NCBI GenBank assembly: GCA_903873185.1
Contig: CAIQNN010000051.1
Location: 1 to 54,899, forward strand
Reading direction: 5' to 3'
Length of the DNA: 54,899 nucleotides
Source: an uncultured Actinomycetes bacterium
GTDB taxonomy: Bacteria > Actinomycetota > Actinomycetes > Nanopelagicales > Nanopelagicaceae
The translations under genes were made by a program, and so were the position numbers. Shown here in pieces: positions 19,007-26,890 of the stretch (the first letter of the stretch is position 1; every line of letters begins with the position of its first letter). The notes below the pieces were generated by a model. That model was not told the origin of the DNA. It searched no databases and saw only the letters and a program-made list of their open reading frames with translations.

Positions 19007-19798
19007 ATGCGCATAGTTCGATTTGCCCCGTTGGAAAGTGCTCATTTGGGCTCGGATCCACTCTTTGGCGTTCTAAACGATCAAGATAAAATTTTGGTTC
19101 TCAAGGGCGATCCGATCTACGCCGGCATAGTTCCCACAGAGAAAGTCATTGATTTAGCTCATGCCAGGTTGCTCGCTCCCGTGATTCCTCGGAGCAAGGT
19201 CGTTTGTATTGGCAAAAATTATGCCGATCACGCCGCGGAGATGGATTCACAAGTTCCAGAAGAGCCAATAATTTTCCTTAAACCCAACACTTCGGTTGCG
19301 GGCCCCAACGATGTTATTCAGTGGCCACGAATGAGCGAACGCGTGGATTTCGAGGGTGAGCTGGCAATTGTTATCGGTCGCATTTGTAAAGAAGTGCCAA
19401 AGGAGAAGTATCGCGATGTAATTTTTGGCTTTACCATCGCAAACGATGTCACAGCTCGGGATCTTCAAAAGAAAGATGGTCAGTGGACTCGGGCTAAGGG
19501 CTTCGACACTTTCTGTCCGATCGGACCATGGATCGAAACCGCATTTGAACCCGCAGAGCAACGGATCAGCACCACGCTAAATGGCGAGATCAAGCAATCG
19601 GAGCCGCTATCTTCCATGATCTTCAAGGTCCCAGAGATCATTGCCTTTGTTACATCGGTGATGACCTTGTTACCTGGCGACATTATTCTTACCGGCACAC
19701 CGGCCGGAATTGGTCCAATGCCCGAACACTCGGAAGTCACTGTGACTATCGAAGGTATCGGCTCACTATCGAATCGGGTCTCATCTCGTGCCAACTAA
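19007..19798 (+). CDS. Fumarylacetoacetate hydrolase (FAH) family protein
   Basis: A 263-aa FAH-fold protein. The metal-binding acids lie in VDFEGELAIVIGR, with KNYADHAAEM and the TGTPAGIGPM loop as family signatures. Members act on C-C bonds of acylpyruvates or as 2-hydroxyhepta-2,4-diene-1,7-dioate isomerases; the substrate cannot be assigned here. A gene like this next to gltX is a conserved actinobacterial pair. The end overlaps gltX by 11 bases. Confidence 0.9.
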   Translation: MRIVRFAPLESAHLGSDPLFGVLNDQDKILVLKGDPIYAGIVPTEKVIDLAHARLLAPVIPRSKVVCIGKNYADHAAEMDSQVPEEPIIFLKPNTSVAGPNDVIQWPRMSERVDFEGELAIVIGRICKEVPKEKYRDVIFGFTIANDVTARDLQKKDGQWTRAKGFDTFCPIGPWIETAFEPAEQRISTTLNGEIKQSEPLSSMIFKVPEIIAFVTSVMTLLPGDIILTGTPAGIGPMPEHSEVTVTIEGIGSLSNRVSSRAN

Positions 19799-21248
19799 TC
19801 GTCCCGTCCGTGTTCGCTTCGCACCATCTCCAACTGGGGATCTGCACGTCGGAAATATTCGCACTGCCCTCTTTGATTGGGCATATGCCCGCCATACTGG
19901 TGGAACCTTTATTTTTCGCATCGAGGATACCGATACCGATCGAGTCACTGATGAATATATTGCTGCCGCGTTGGATACTTTGCGCTGGTTAGGACTGAAT
20001 TGGGATGAGGGTCCTGAAGTGGGCGGAGAATATGGCCCATATCTGCAGAGCCAACGGTTGGATATTTATGCTGAATATGCGGCGAAGTTTTTGGCACAAG
20101 GCGATGCTTATTATTGCTACTGCTCGGCAGAAGAGCTTGAAGCTCGCCGAGAAGCCCAGCGTGCCGCCAATGTGGCACCAGGTTATGACGGAAAATGTCG
20201 TTCTTTAAGTGCCGAAGAAGTTTCAGCCTTCGTTGCGCTCGGTCGCAAGCCAGTCGTTCGAATGCGCATGCCGGATGGTGAAACCACTTTCACCGATCTA
20301 ATCAGGGGTGAAGTAACTTTCGATCATAATTTTGTTCCGGACTTTGTTCTAGCGCGCGGGGATGGCTCCCCGCTCTACACCTTGGCTGTTGCGGTTGATG
20401 ATGTTCTTATGAAGGTAACCCACGTTTTGCGTGGTGAAGATTTGCTCTCTTCCACCCCGCGGCAAATCCGGGTTTACCAGGCAATGGGGCTTACTCCAGA
20501 GGAATATCCAGCCTTCGCCCACTTGCCATTTGTGATGGGTCAAGACAACGCCAAACTTTCAAAGCGCAATGGTGAAGTTTCAATTGCTTGGTATCGCGAC
20601 GCTGGTTACTTGCCAGAGGCAATTTGTAATTACCTGGCACTGCTTGGTTGGTCACCCGGAGATGATCGCGAAGATGTTTCGCGTGAAGAGATCGCGGAAC
20701 TATTTACCGTTGAACGCGTTCACAGCAGCCCAGCCCGCTTCGATATGAAGAAGTTGGAAGCGATCAACGGCGACAAGATTCGCGCGCTTGAGCTGGATGA
20801 TCTTCTGGCTCGAGTAACACCTTTTCTCCATCGCGATGGGGTAATTGAGGGGACTGCGGCCGAGCTCGCGGTCGTAAAATTGACGCTGCCTTTAATTCAA
20901 GAGCGAATTGCCACCTTGGCAGAGGTCAGCGCCATGGTGAAGTTCCTTTTTGTAAAAGAGTTTGCCATTGAAGCCGATTCCTTGCCCAAGGTTTCAGATG
21001 AGCAATCGCAATCAGTTCTTCAGGTAGCGCTAAGTACCTTGGAATCAGTTGCCGATTGGAAGCATGCCGATATTGAAGCGGCGCTACGAACGGCGCTAAT
21101 CGATGGGCTCGCCTTGAAACCTCGAATTGCCTTCGGAGCGATCCGAATTGCAGTAACCGGCAGCCATATTTCACCACCACTTTTCGAGTCGATGGAGTTG
21201 CTGGGGCGCGAGCGTTCCATGGCCCGAATCGCCGGCGCCGTTAAGTAA
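19788..21248 (+). CDS. gltX: Glutamyl-tRNA synthetase
   Basis: A class Ib synthetase of 486 aa that charges tRNA-Glu. The HIGH motif reads HVGN at residues 20-23 within RFAPSPTGDLHVGNIRTAL. The KMSKS motif reads KLSKR at 256-260. GTG start inside the end of the FAH-family gene. A tRNA-Gln and a tRNA-Glu gene follow within 200 bases. Whether the enzyme is discriminating or also charges tRNA-Gln depends on whether a glnS gene or gatCAB is present, which this window does not show. Confidence 0.96.
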   Translation: MPTNRPVRVRFAPSPTGDLHVGNIRTALFDWAYARHTGGTFIFRIEDTDTDRVTDEYIAAALDTLRWLGLNWDEGPEVGGEYGPYLQSQRLDIYAEYAAKFLAQGDAYYCYCSAEELEARREAQRAANVAPGYDGKCRSLSAEEVSAFVALGRKPVVRMRMPDGETTFTDLIRGEVTFDHNFVPDFVLARGDGSPLYTLAVAVDDVLMKVTHVLRGEDLLSSTPRQIRVYQAMGLTPEEYPAFAHLPFVMGQDNAKLSKRNGEVSIAWYRDAGYLPEAICNYLALLGWSPGDDREDVSREEIAELFTVERVHSSPARFDMKKLEAINGDKIRALELDDLLARVTPFLHRDGVIEGTAAELAVVKLTLPLIQERIATLAEVSAMVKFLFVKEFAIEADSLPKVSDEQSQSVLQVALSTLESVADWKHADIEAALRTALIDGLALKPRIAFGAIRIAVTGSHISPPLFESMELLGRERSMARIAGAVK

Positions 21249-21308
21249 GCCGCTTTTTTCAGGGTATTCTTGCCACTTGCCAATTCGCGAGCCTAGCTCG
21301 AGGCTTGG

Positions 21309-21380
21309 TGGGGTATGGGGTAATTGGCAGCCCTGCTGATTCTGGTTCAGTAAGTCTAGGTTCGAGTCCTGGTACCCCAG
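21309..21380 (+). tRNA. tRNA-Gln (anticodon CTG)
   Basis: A 72-base cloverleaf with acceptor arms TGGGGTA/TACCCCA and discriminator G at 21380. The anticodon stem GCTGA/TCAGT has one G-U pair, and the loop TTCTGGT gives anticodon CTG. The T arm is CTAGG-TTCGAGT-CCTGG. CCA is not encoded. The U1-A72 end pair is a typical tRNA-Gln identity feature. Confidence 0.95.
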
Positions 21381-21420
21381 CGAAAAGCTTTAAGTTTTAA
21401 CTTTTATCTCTACCAACTAG

Positions 21421-21496
21421 GGCCCCGTCGTCTAGCGGCCTAGGACTCTGGCTTCTCAAGCCAGCTACGAGGGTTCGAATCCCTTCGGGGCTACCA
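21421..21496 (+). tRNA. tRNA-Glu (anticodon CTC)
   Basis: A cloverleaf with acceptor GGCCCCG/CGGGGCT, anticodon stem CTGGC/GCCAG and loop TTCTCAA, which gives anticodon CTC. The T arm is GAGGG-TTCGAAT-CCCTT. The bases after discriminator A (21493) read CCA (21494-21496), so the 3' end may be encoded, unlike the two other tRNAs in the window. Confidence 0.95.
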
Positions 21497-21501
21497 AAGT
21501 G

Positions 21502-21528
21502 ACCACTGCAGTTAAAAAATGCAGTGGT
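21502..21528. terminator. Bidirectional hairpin between tRNA-Glu and the IclR regulator
   Basis: A perfect 9-base stem, ACCACTGCA (21502-21510) with TGCAGTGGT (21520-21528), around a 9-base A-rich loop. It lies between the end of tRNA-Glu on the plus strand and the stop of the regulator on the minus strand at 21531. The T-rich tract to its right (around 21536-21543) supports termination of the plus-strand transcript. Confidence 0.65.
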
Positions 21529-21530
21529 AC

Positions 21531-22250
21531 TCACTTACTTTTTGCTAAATACTCCGTAAGCCGGGCCGCAGTTGCCACAACCACCGCGGCATGCAGCCGT
21601 CCAGGTTGGCGCCCGAGCCGCTCCATTGGGCCGCTGATGCTCACGGCCGCAATTACTTTGTTATTTGGACCGCGCACAGGTGCTGAAACTGATGCGACGC
21701 CAGCTTCGCGCTCGCCAACCGATTGCGCCCAACCGCGGCGCCTGACGGCGGAGAGGCTAGCGGCGGTAAATTTCGAATTAATTATGCCCCGGTGCAGTTT
21801 TTCGGGCTCTTCCCATGCAAGCAGGACTTGTGCGGCTGAGCCAGCCTGCATCGTTAAGACGGTACCTACCGGAACTGAATCTCGAAGACCGCTGAGACGT
21901 TCCGCGGTAGCCACGCAAATTCGAAGCTCGCCTTGGCGACGGTAGAGCTGGGCGCTCTCCCCACAGGCATCGCGCAACGCGGCTAGTGCTGGCGCGGCAA
22001 TTGCTAAGAGTCGATCTTCACCGGCTGCCGCAGCAAGTTCAGCGGAGCGGGCGCCTAAAACGAATCGACCCATAAAGTCTCTTGAGACCATGCGGTGAAA
22101 TTCCAGGGCAACGGCCAAGCGGTGGGCGGTGGGACGGGCAATGCCGGTGGCGCTGACTAGCTCTGAGAGGGAGTGGGGGCCAGATTCTAAGGTTGCCAAA
22201 ATCCGCACGGCTTTATCTAGTACGCCAACTCCGCTATTCTTCTTGTCCAC
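21531..22250 (-). CDS. IclR family transcriptional regulator (LtbR/NdgR-like)
   Basis: A 239-aa regulator with an N-terminal winged helix (VLDKAVRILATLESGPHSLSELVSATGIARPTAHRLAVAL) and a C-terminal IclR ligand domain (RDSVPVGTVLTMQAGSAAQVLLA). It is divergent from leuC with 89 bases between the starts. In Actinobacteria the IclR protein in this position (LtbR in Corynebacterium, NdgR in Streptomyces) controls leuCD and other amino-acid genes, so the same role is inferred here. GTG start. Convergent with the tRNA genes across a hairpin. Confidence 0.9.
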   Translation of the reverse strand: MDKKNSGVGVLDKAVRILATLESGPHSLSELVSATGIARPTAHRLAVALEFHRMVSRDFMGRFVLGARSAELAAAAGEDRLLAIAAPALAALRDACGESAQLYRRQGELRICVATAERLSGLRDSVPVGTVLTMQAGSAAQVLLAWEEPEKLHRGIINSKFTAASLSAVRRRGWAQSVGEREAGVASVSAPVRGPNNKVIAAVSISGPMERLGRQPGRLHAAVVVATAARLTEYLAKSK

Positions 22251-22282
22251 AATCTGATAATGCCATCTTATCTAGTGAGACG

Positions 22283-22307
22283 CAAGATTTTAAGCAATTA
22301 AATCTTG
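22283..22307. promoter_or_regulatory. Inverted repeat in the regulator-leuC intergenic region, candidate operator
   Basis: CAAGATTT (22283-22290) and AAATCTTG (22300-22307) form perfect 8-base arms with a 9-base spacer. They lie 33 bases before leuC and 33 bases before the divergent regulator gene. A second, imperfect symmetry (TCTTA...TGAGA, about 22266-22280) lies just to its left. The position fits autoregulation and control of leuCD. Confidence 0.5.
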
Positions 22308-22339
22308 CCGGCTAGCAAAGAAGCAAAGGTGAGGGAGTT

Positions 22340-23737
22340 ATGGGTAAAACGTTAGCGGAAAAGATTTGGGCTGATCACATCGTCAGTAGCGCGGAAAACG
22401 AGCCTGACTTGATTTACATCGACCTCCACCTCATTCATGAGGTAACTAGCCCACAGGCTTTTGATGGCCTTAGGTTGGCTAATCGTCAGGTTAGGAGAGC
22501 CGATCTAACGATCGCCACAGAGGATCACAACACTCCAACCCTGAATATCGATCAACCAATTGCTGACCCAGTTTCAAGGCTACAAATTGAAACGCTGCGA
22601 AAAAATTGCGCAGAGTTCGGCGTGCGAATTCACTCGTTGGGCGATATCGATCAAGGAATTGTTCACGTTGTCGGACCGCAACTGGGAATCACCCAGCCCG
22701 GCATGACGATTGTCTGCGGCGATTCCCATACTTCAACGCATGGTGCCTTTGGCGCACTTGCTTTCGGTATTGGTACCAGCGAAGTTGAGCATGTTTTGGC
22801 TACTCAAACTTTGCCGCTCGTTCGCCCAAAGACGATGGCGATTAATGTCGACGGTGTTTTGCCAGCTGGTGTAACCAGCAAAGATATTATTTTGGCGATC
22901 ATCGCCGAGATCGGTACCGGCGGTGGCCAAGGCTATGTCTTGGAATATCGTGGCAGCGCGATCCGTGCGCTCTCAATGGAATCTCGAATGACGGTATGTA
23001 ACATGTCAATCGAAGCAGGAGCCAGAGCAGGATTGATAGCTCCAGATCAAACCACTTTTGATTATGTTAAAGGTAAAGCACATGCGCCGATCGGCGAAGA
23101 TTGGGACGCTGCAGTTGAGTACTGGAAGACGCTGAAGTCAGATAATGACGCACTCTTTGACAAGGAGATCTTCCTAAACGCTGCTGACTTAGCGCCATTT
23201 GTTACTTGGGGGACCAACCCTGGACAAGGGCTTCCACTTAGTGCAAATGTGCCAAACCCCGCAGAGATCGCAGATGTTGAAGAGCGCGGGGCCGCTGAAC
23301 GAGCCCTTACATATATGGGCCTAACGGCCGGCACCCCTTTGAAAGAGATTGCGGTTGATACCGTCTTTCTTGGTTCATGCACCAATGGCCGGATCGAAGA
23401 CCTTCGAGCAGCTTCGCAAGTTCTTGCTGGAAAGCAGATCGCAGCCGGAGTTCGAATGTTGGTTGTTCCTGGATCAGCCCGAGTTCGGCTACAGGCCGAA
23501 GCTGAAGGTCTGGATAAATTATTTATCGCAGCCGGCGCCGAATGGCGAATGGCTGGCTGTTCAATGTGTTTAGGAATGAACCCAGATCAGTTAGCGCCAG
23601 AAGAACGATCAGCTTCGACAAGCAATAGAAATTTCGAAGGGCGTCAAGGAAAAGGTGGGCGCACCCACTTGGTCAGTCCTCTGGTTGCAGCTGCTACTGC
23701 AATTCGCGGCACGCTCTCATCACCGGCAGATTTGTAG
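22340..23737 (+). CDS. leuC: 3-isopropylmalate dehydratase large subunit
   Basis: LeuC and LeuD together isomerise 2-isopropylmalate to 3-isopropylmalate in leucine synthesis. The 465-aa protein has the aconitase-fold [4Fe-4S] cysteines C347 (GSCTNGR), C407 and C410 ([10 protein letters not shown]), and the [20 protein letters not shown] signature. A good Shine-Dalgarno sequence (GTGAGGGAG) precedes ATG 22340. leuD follows after 9 bases. Likely controlled by the divergent IclR regulator. Confidence 0.97.
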   Translation: MGKTLAEKIWADHIVSSAENEPDLIYIDLHLIHEVTSPQAFDGLRLANRQVRRADLTIATEDHNTPTLNIDQPIADPVSRLQIETLRKNCAEFGVRIHSLGDIDQGIVHVVGPQLGITQPGMTIVCGDSHTSTHGAFGALAFGIGTSEVEHVLATQTLPLVRPKTMAINVDGVLPAGVTSKDIILAIIAEIGTGGGQGYVLEYRGSAIRALSMESRMTVCNMSIEAGARAGLIAPDQTTFDYVKGKAHAPIGEDWDAAVEYWKTLKSDNDALFDKEIFLNAADLAPFVTWGTNPGQGLPLSANVPNPAEIADVEERGAAERALTYMGLTAGTPLKEIAVDTVFLGSCTNGRIEDLRAASQVLAGKQIAAGVRMLVVPGSARVRLQAEAEGLDKLFIAAGAEWRMAGCSMCLGMNPDQLAPEERSASTSNRNFEGRQGKGGRTHLVSPLVAAATAIRGTLSSPADL

Positions 23738-23746
23738 GAGGACATA

Positions 23747-24346
23747 ATGGAAAAATTTATAAACCACACCGGAACCGCGCTGCCATTGCGACGAAGCAAT
23801 GTTGACACCGACCAAATCATTCCTGCCGTTTATTTAAAGCGAGTCACAAAGAGTGGCTTTGAGGATGGTCTCTTTGCCGCTTGGCGAAACGATCCAGAGT
23901 TTGTGATCAACCGACCAGAATATGCCGGCGCAACAGTTTTGGTTGCCGGCGCAGATTTCGGAACTGGCTCTTCACGCGAGCATGCGGTTTGGGCGCTGCA
24001 AAATTATGGTTTTAAAGTAATTATCTCCAGCCGGTTTGCCGATATCTTTCGCGGAAATTCGCAAAAGGCCGGACTGCTCACCGTGGTTTTGCCGCAGGAT
24101 GAAGTCGAAACGATTTGGAGTGCGATCGAAGCCAATCCAGCACTGGCAATAACGGTGGATTTAGCCTTAGAAACCGTTACTTACAATGAGATTTCGCTCC
24201 CATTCCATATTGATTCCTACACCAGGTGGCGATTGATGGAAGGCCTGGATGACATCGGGCTAACGTTAAAGAAGATCGATCAGGTCAGTGCCTACGAGGC
24301 CAAAAGAGCGAGTTTTAAGCCTAAAACACTTCCGATTCGTCACTGA
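23747..24346 (+). CDS. leuD: 3-isopropylmalate dehydratase small subunit
   Basis: The swivelling-domain partner of LeuC, 199 aa. Family motifs are [18 protein letters not shown] near the start and [44 protein letters not shown] in the centre. The Shine-Dalgarno sequence is TAGGAGG, about 6 bases before ATG. The transcript ends at the strong hairpin starting 14 bases after the stop. Confidence 0.97.
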   Translation: MEKFINHTGTALPLRRSNVDTDQIIPAVYLKRVTKSGFEDGLFAAWRNDPEFVINRPEYAGATVLVAGADFGTGSSREHAVWALQNYGFKVIISSRFADIFRGNSQKAGLLTVVLPQDEVETIWSAIEANPALAITVDLALETVTYNEISLPFHIDSYTRWRLMEGLDDIGLTLKKIDQVSAYEAKRASFKPKTLPIRH

Positions 24347-24359
24347 AGCAAAGAAATTG

Positions 24360-24403
24360 AAATTGCTAGTCGAGTAAAAATTGAAAGTCTCGACTAGCAA
24401 TTT
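24360..24403. terminator. Perfect 15-base hairpin after leuD
   Basis: The arm at 24360-24374 is the exact reverse complement of 24389-24403, around a 14-base loop. There is no immediate T tract, so it could be a factor-dependent terminator, an RNA-stabilising end, or a protein-binding site. A second hairpin follows directly. Confidence 0.6.
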
Positions 24404-24444
24404 AGGGTTATAACGCGAAAAACCCTTGATTTTCACTGTTTTTT
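24404..24444 (+). terminator. Second hairpin and T tract between leuD and HU
   Basis: AGGGTT (24404-24409) pairs with AACCCT (24421-24426). A run of six T at 24439-24444 comes 12 bases later. Together with the preceding 15-base hairpin this probably ends the leuCD transcript. Confidence 0.4.
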
Positions 24445-24508
24445 ATCGCGCGACACACCGATTTAGATGTCACTACTTCTCCTTGGCCCTGCGTAGATTT
24501 CTACTTAC

Positions 24509-24540
24509 GTTAGGCGAGTGCCTAACATTTACGCGTAAAT
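24509..24540. promoter_or_regulatory. Paired palindromes in the HU promoter/leader
   Basis: GTTAGGC-GAGT-GCCTAAC (24509-24526) abuts a perfect 14-base palindrome, ATTTACGCGTAAAT (24527-24540). Both lie just upstream of the HU ribosome-binding site (AAGGGG, about 24541) and ATG 24552. They are candidate operator sites or a leader stem-loop. Confidence 0.45.
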
Positions 24541-24551
24541 AAGGGGATTTA

Positions 24552-25034
24552 ATGAACAAGGCCCAGTTCATCGCATTGCTGGCACCACATTTTGATAACA
24601 ACAAGAAAGAGACCGCGCGTGCGGTAGATATCGTTTTTGATTCAATCGTTCGCACCATCTCCAAGGGTGAAGATGTAATGATCAATGACTTCGGCAAGTT
24701 CAAGAAGGTTGATCGCGCTGCTCGCAAGGGTCGCAACCCATTCACCGGCGAAACCATTCAGATCAAGGCAAGCAAGAAGGTACGTTTCCTTCCTGCAAAG
24801 GCGCTCAAGGAAGTTATCTCAGGCGCTCGTAAGCTCGAGGCAGCTCCAAAGCCACCTGTAAAGGTTGTTGCCAAGGTTGCCCCAGCCAAGAAGGTAGTCG
24901 CCAAGAAGGCTCCAGCTAAGAAGGCTCCTGCTAAGAAGGCCCCAGCCAAGAAAGTAGCGGCCAAGAAGGCTCCTGCTAAAAAGGCCCCAGCCAAGAAGGC
25001 TCCTGCCAAGAAGGCTCCAGCCAAGAAGAAGTAG
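24552..25034 (+). CDS. hup: HU-type nucleoid protein with Lys/Ala/Pro tail (HupB-like)
   Basis: A nucleoid-associated DNA-binding protein of 160 aa. Residues 1-90 form a normal HU core ([46 protein letters not shown]). From about residue 96 a long basic tail follows, made of PAKKA-type repeats. This two-part form is characteristic of actinobacterial HupB/HupS, where the tail resembles linker histone and helps DNA binding. leuC-leuD-hup order is conserved in mycobacteria. Separate promoter region upstream and a strong terminator downstream indicate its own transcript. Confidence 0.96.
   Translation: MNKAQFIALLAPHFDNNKKETARAVDIVFDSIVRTISKGEDVMINDFGKFKKVDRAARKGRNPFTGETIQIKASKKVRFLPAKALKEVISGARKLEAAPKPPVKVVAKVAPAKKVVAKKAPAKKAPAKKAPAKKVAAKKAPAKKAPAKKAPAKKAPAKKK
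24873..25031 (+). repeat. Coding tandem repeat, PAKKA pentapeptides of the HU tail
   Basis: The region encodes about ten copies of a five-residue unit (consensus PAKKA, with KVV and KVA variants). At DNA level the units are 15-base near repeats with synonymous changes (GCT/GCC, CCA/CCT), so copy number could vary by slippage. Confidence 0.85.
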
Positions 25035-25042
25035 TTTTAACT

Positions 25043-25079
25043 AAAAAAGAGCGGGCGCAAATTGCACCCGCTCTTTTTT
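25043..25079 (+). terminator. Rho-independent terminator of the HU gene
   Basis: The arms GAGCGGG (25049-25055) and CCCGCTC (25067-25073) are extended by A6/T6 on the outside and by GC/GC inside a single mismatch. The T run follows directly. Because it is flanked by A and T tracts it could work in both directions. Confidence 0.9.
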
Positions 25080-25087
25080 ATTGCCCA

Positions 25088-25093
25088 TAGGCT
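25088..25093 (+). promoter_or_regulatory. -10 hexamer TAGGCT, leaderless-type start of plsC
   Basis: TAGGCT fits TANNNT, followed by 6 bases and ATG 25100. It lies just after the HU terminator, and no Shine-Dalgarno sequence is present. Confidence 0.5.
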
Positions 25094-25099
25094 TACCTC

Positions 25100-25894
25100 A
25101 TGTCGGAGAATCTGGGTTCCGTCGCTGAGCCGATTTATGCCCCCCCAAGTGGGTCGCCGCTTGGCACCAATAATTATTTTAAATATGCCGCTGCAATTGT
25201 TATCCCAATCTTAAAACTTGTAACAAAACGAGATTGGCGAGGAGTAGAAAATATTCCGCGCTCCGGCGCCGTCATCGTTGTTTCAAATCACATCTCATAT
25301 GCCGACCCCTTAGTTTTTGCTCACTTTCTATTTGCAAATGGTCGCGCTCCTCGCTTCCTTGGTAAGGCTTCGGTCTTCAGAATTCCGATAATCGGAAAGA
25401 TCATTGCTGGCTCTGGGCAAATTCCAGTAGAGCGAGAGAGTTCCAACGCTTCCAATGCATTGCTCCACGCTGTGGCATTTCTCAAAGCCGGTCACTGTTT
25501 AGGCGTTTATCCGGAAGGCACCTTGACTCGAGATCAGGGATATTGGCCTATGGTGGGTAAAACTGGCATTGCACGTTTGGCAATCATGACGCAAGCAACC
25601 GTTATTCCTTGTGCCCAGTGGGGCGCCCAAGAGTTACTTCCTGCTTATGGGAAATTGCCTCGAATTTGGCGACGCACAAAGGTTACGGTTATTGCCGGAG
25701 CGCCGCTGGATTTTTCAAAGTGGATCGGCAAGGCAGAAGACCAAGCTGCCTTAGTTGAAGCTACCGAGTATGTGATGAGCGAATTGACCGCTATGGTGGC
25801 GAGGATACGTGGTGAAGAGGCGCCTAAGGTGCGATTTGATCCGCACTCATCAGACTTACCGAAGACCGGTAATTACAAGAAGGGCAAGCATTGA
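25100..25894 (+). CDS. plsC: 1-acyl-sn-glycerol-3-phosphate acyltransferase
   Basis: Adds the second acyl chain to lysophosphatidic acid at the membrane. The catalytic H64-x4-D69 (NHISYADP) and the glycerol-phosphate-binding YPEGTLTRD motif are intact in a 264-aa PlsC-fold protein. It is followed with a 4-base overlap by gpsA, which makes the glycerol-3-phosphate precursor, so the pair forms a phospholipid-synthesis operon. Confidence 0.92.
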   Translation: MSENLGSVAEPIYAPPSGSPLGTNNYFKYAAAIVIPILKLVTKRDWRGVENIPRSGAVIVVSNHISYADPLVFAHFLFANGRAPRFLGKASVFRIPIIGKIIAGSGQIPVERESSNASNALLHAVAFLKAGHCLGVYPEGTLTRDQGYWPMVGKTGIARLAIMTQATVIPCAQWGAQELLPAYGKLPRIWRRTKVTVIAGAPLDFSKWIGKAEDQAALVEATEYVMSELTAMVARIRGEEAPKVRFDPHSSDLPKTGNYKKGKH

Positions 25895-26889
25895 GCAATG
25901 TAACGGTTCTCGGTTCTGGAGCTTGGGGAACGACGATGGCTCAGGTTCTTTGCGACGCCGGCCAAGAAGTACTTTTATGGGGTCGTAATGAGAGGGTCGT
26001 AGCTGAAATTAATTCAGCTCATACCAATGAAAAGTTTCTTGCCGGTATCAAACTGCCGGATTCTTTGAGAGCCACAACTGATGTCGCCCACGCGATTGAA
26101 TTTGGCAGCGCTTTGGTATTGGCAGTGCCGGCACAATCGCTCCGAACAAACTTAAACGAATGGCGAAACTACCTTCGTCCTGAAGTTCCGATCATAAGTA
26201 CGCTCAAGGGCATCGAAGCCGATACCTATCTTCGAATGACTGAAGTGGTAGCTGAAACTTTGAACCTGCCCGACCTGAAACTGGGATTAATTACCGGTCC
26301 GAATTTGGCGGGGGAGATGTCACTTCGTCAACCTGCTGGGGCAGTGGCTGCTTCGGTTCATGCCGACCTCACTGAATTAATGGTTGAGCTTTTCACCACC
26401 CCCTATTTTCGGGTTTACCCTTCTGATGATCTCGTGGGTTGCGAGCTAGCCGGCGCCGCCAAGAGCGTAATTGCGCTGGCTGTTGGAATGGCAATCGGCC
26501 TTGGCCTAGGTGAGAACACCCAAGCAATGATCATCACACGTGGGCTAAGCGAGGTAGCCAGATTTGGTACCGCCTATGGCGCACATCCGCTGACTTTTCT
26601 TGGGCTAGCCGGCATGGGGGATTTGGTAGCAAGTTGCGGTTCCGCGCTCTCGCGAAATCGAACTTTTGGCGAGGTTCTGGGTCAAAGTGGCTCGATCGAG
26701 ATCGCCAGAGACCAAGTTTCAAAGACCGTAGAGGGTGTTGCTTCTGCTGGCGCAATCCTAGAGTTAGCACATCGGGTCGGCATCGAAGTTCCGATCATTG
26801 AAGTCGTTTCCGATGTTGTGAACGCGGCGCTATCTCCCCAGGACGCGATCACTCGTTTAATGACCGTCAGCATGAGAGCGGAGATCTAA
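25891..26889 (+). CDS. gpsA: Glycerol-3-phosphate dehydrogenase [NAD(P)+]
   Basis: Reduces dihydroxyacetone phosphate to glycerol-3-phosphate for membrane lipids. The 332-aa protein has the N-terminal dinucleotide motif GSGAWG (residues 8-13). It also has the conserved STLKGIE, TGPNLAGE, ELAGAAKSVIALAVGMAIGLGLGENTQAMIITRGLSE and GLAGMGDLVASC blocks. TTG start overlaps the plsC stop. ddl follows one base after the stop. Confidence 0.96.
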   Translation: MSNVTVLGSGAWGTTMAQVLCDAGQEVLLWGRNERVVAEINSAHTNEKFLAGIKLPDSLRATTDVAHAIEFGSALVLAVPAQSLRTNLNEWRNYLRPEVPIISTLKGIEADTYLRMTEVVAETLNLPDLKLGLITGPNLAGEMSLRQPAGAVAASVHADLTELMVELFTTPYFRVYPSDDLVGCELAGAAKSVIALAVGMAIGLGLGENTQAMIITRGLSEVARFGTAYGAHPLTFLGLAGMGDLVASCGSALSRNRTFGEVLGQSGSIEIARDQVSKTVEGVASAGAILELAHRVGIEVPIIEVVSDVVNAALSPQDAITRLMTVSMRAEI

Positions 26890-26890
26890 C

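Noticed and set aside
21260-21308. CGAGC-CTA-GCTCG hairpin (21288-21300) as gltX terminator
   Set aside because: A short stem with a 3-base loop and no T tract, right before tRNA-Gln. It could equally be part of the tRNA promoter.
21531-21945. Plus-strand open frame opposite the IclR regulator
   Set aside because: Its composition (Arg/Ser/Thr/Ala-rich without domains) is typical of an antisense shadow. The minus-strand frame has a full IclR match.
24758-25024. Minus-strand open frame rich in AGAFL repeats opposite the HU tail
   Set aside because: It is the antisense reading of the PAKKA repeats, with no start signal of its own and repeat-driven composition.
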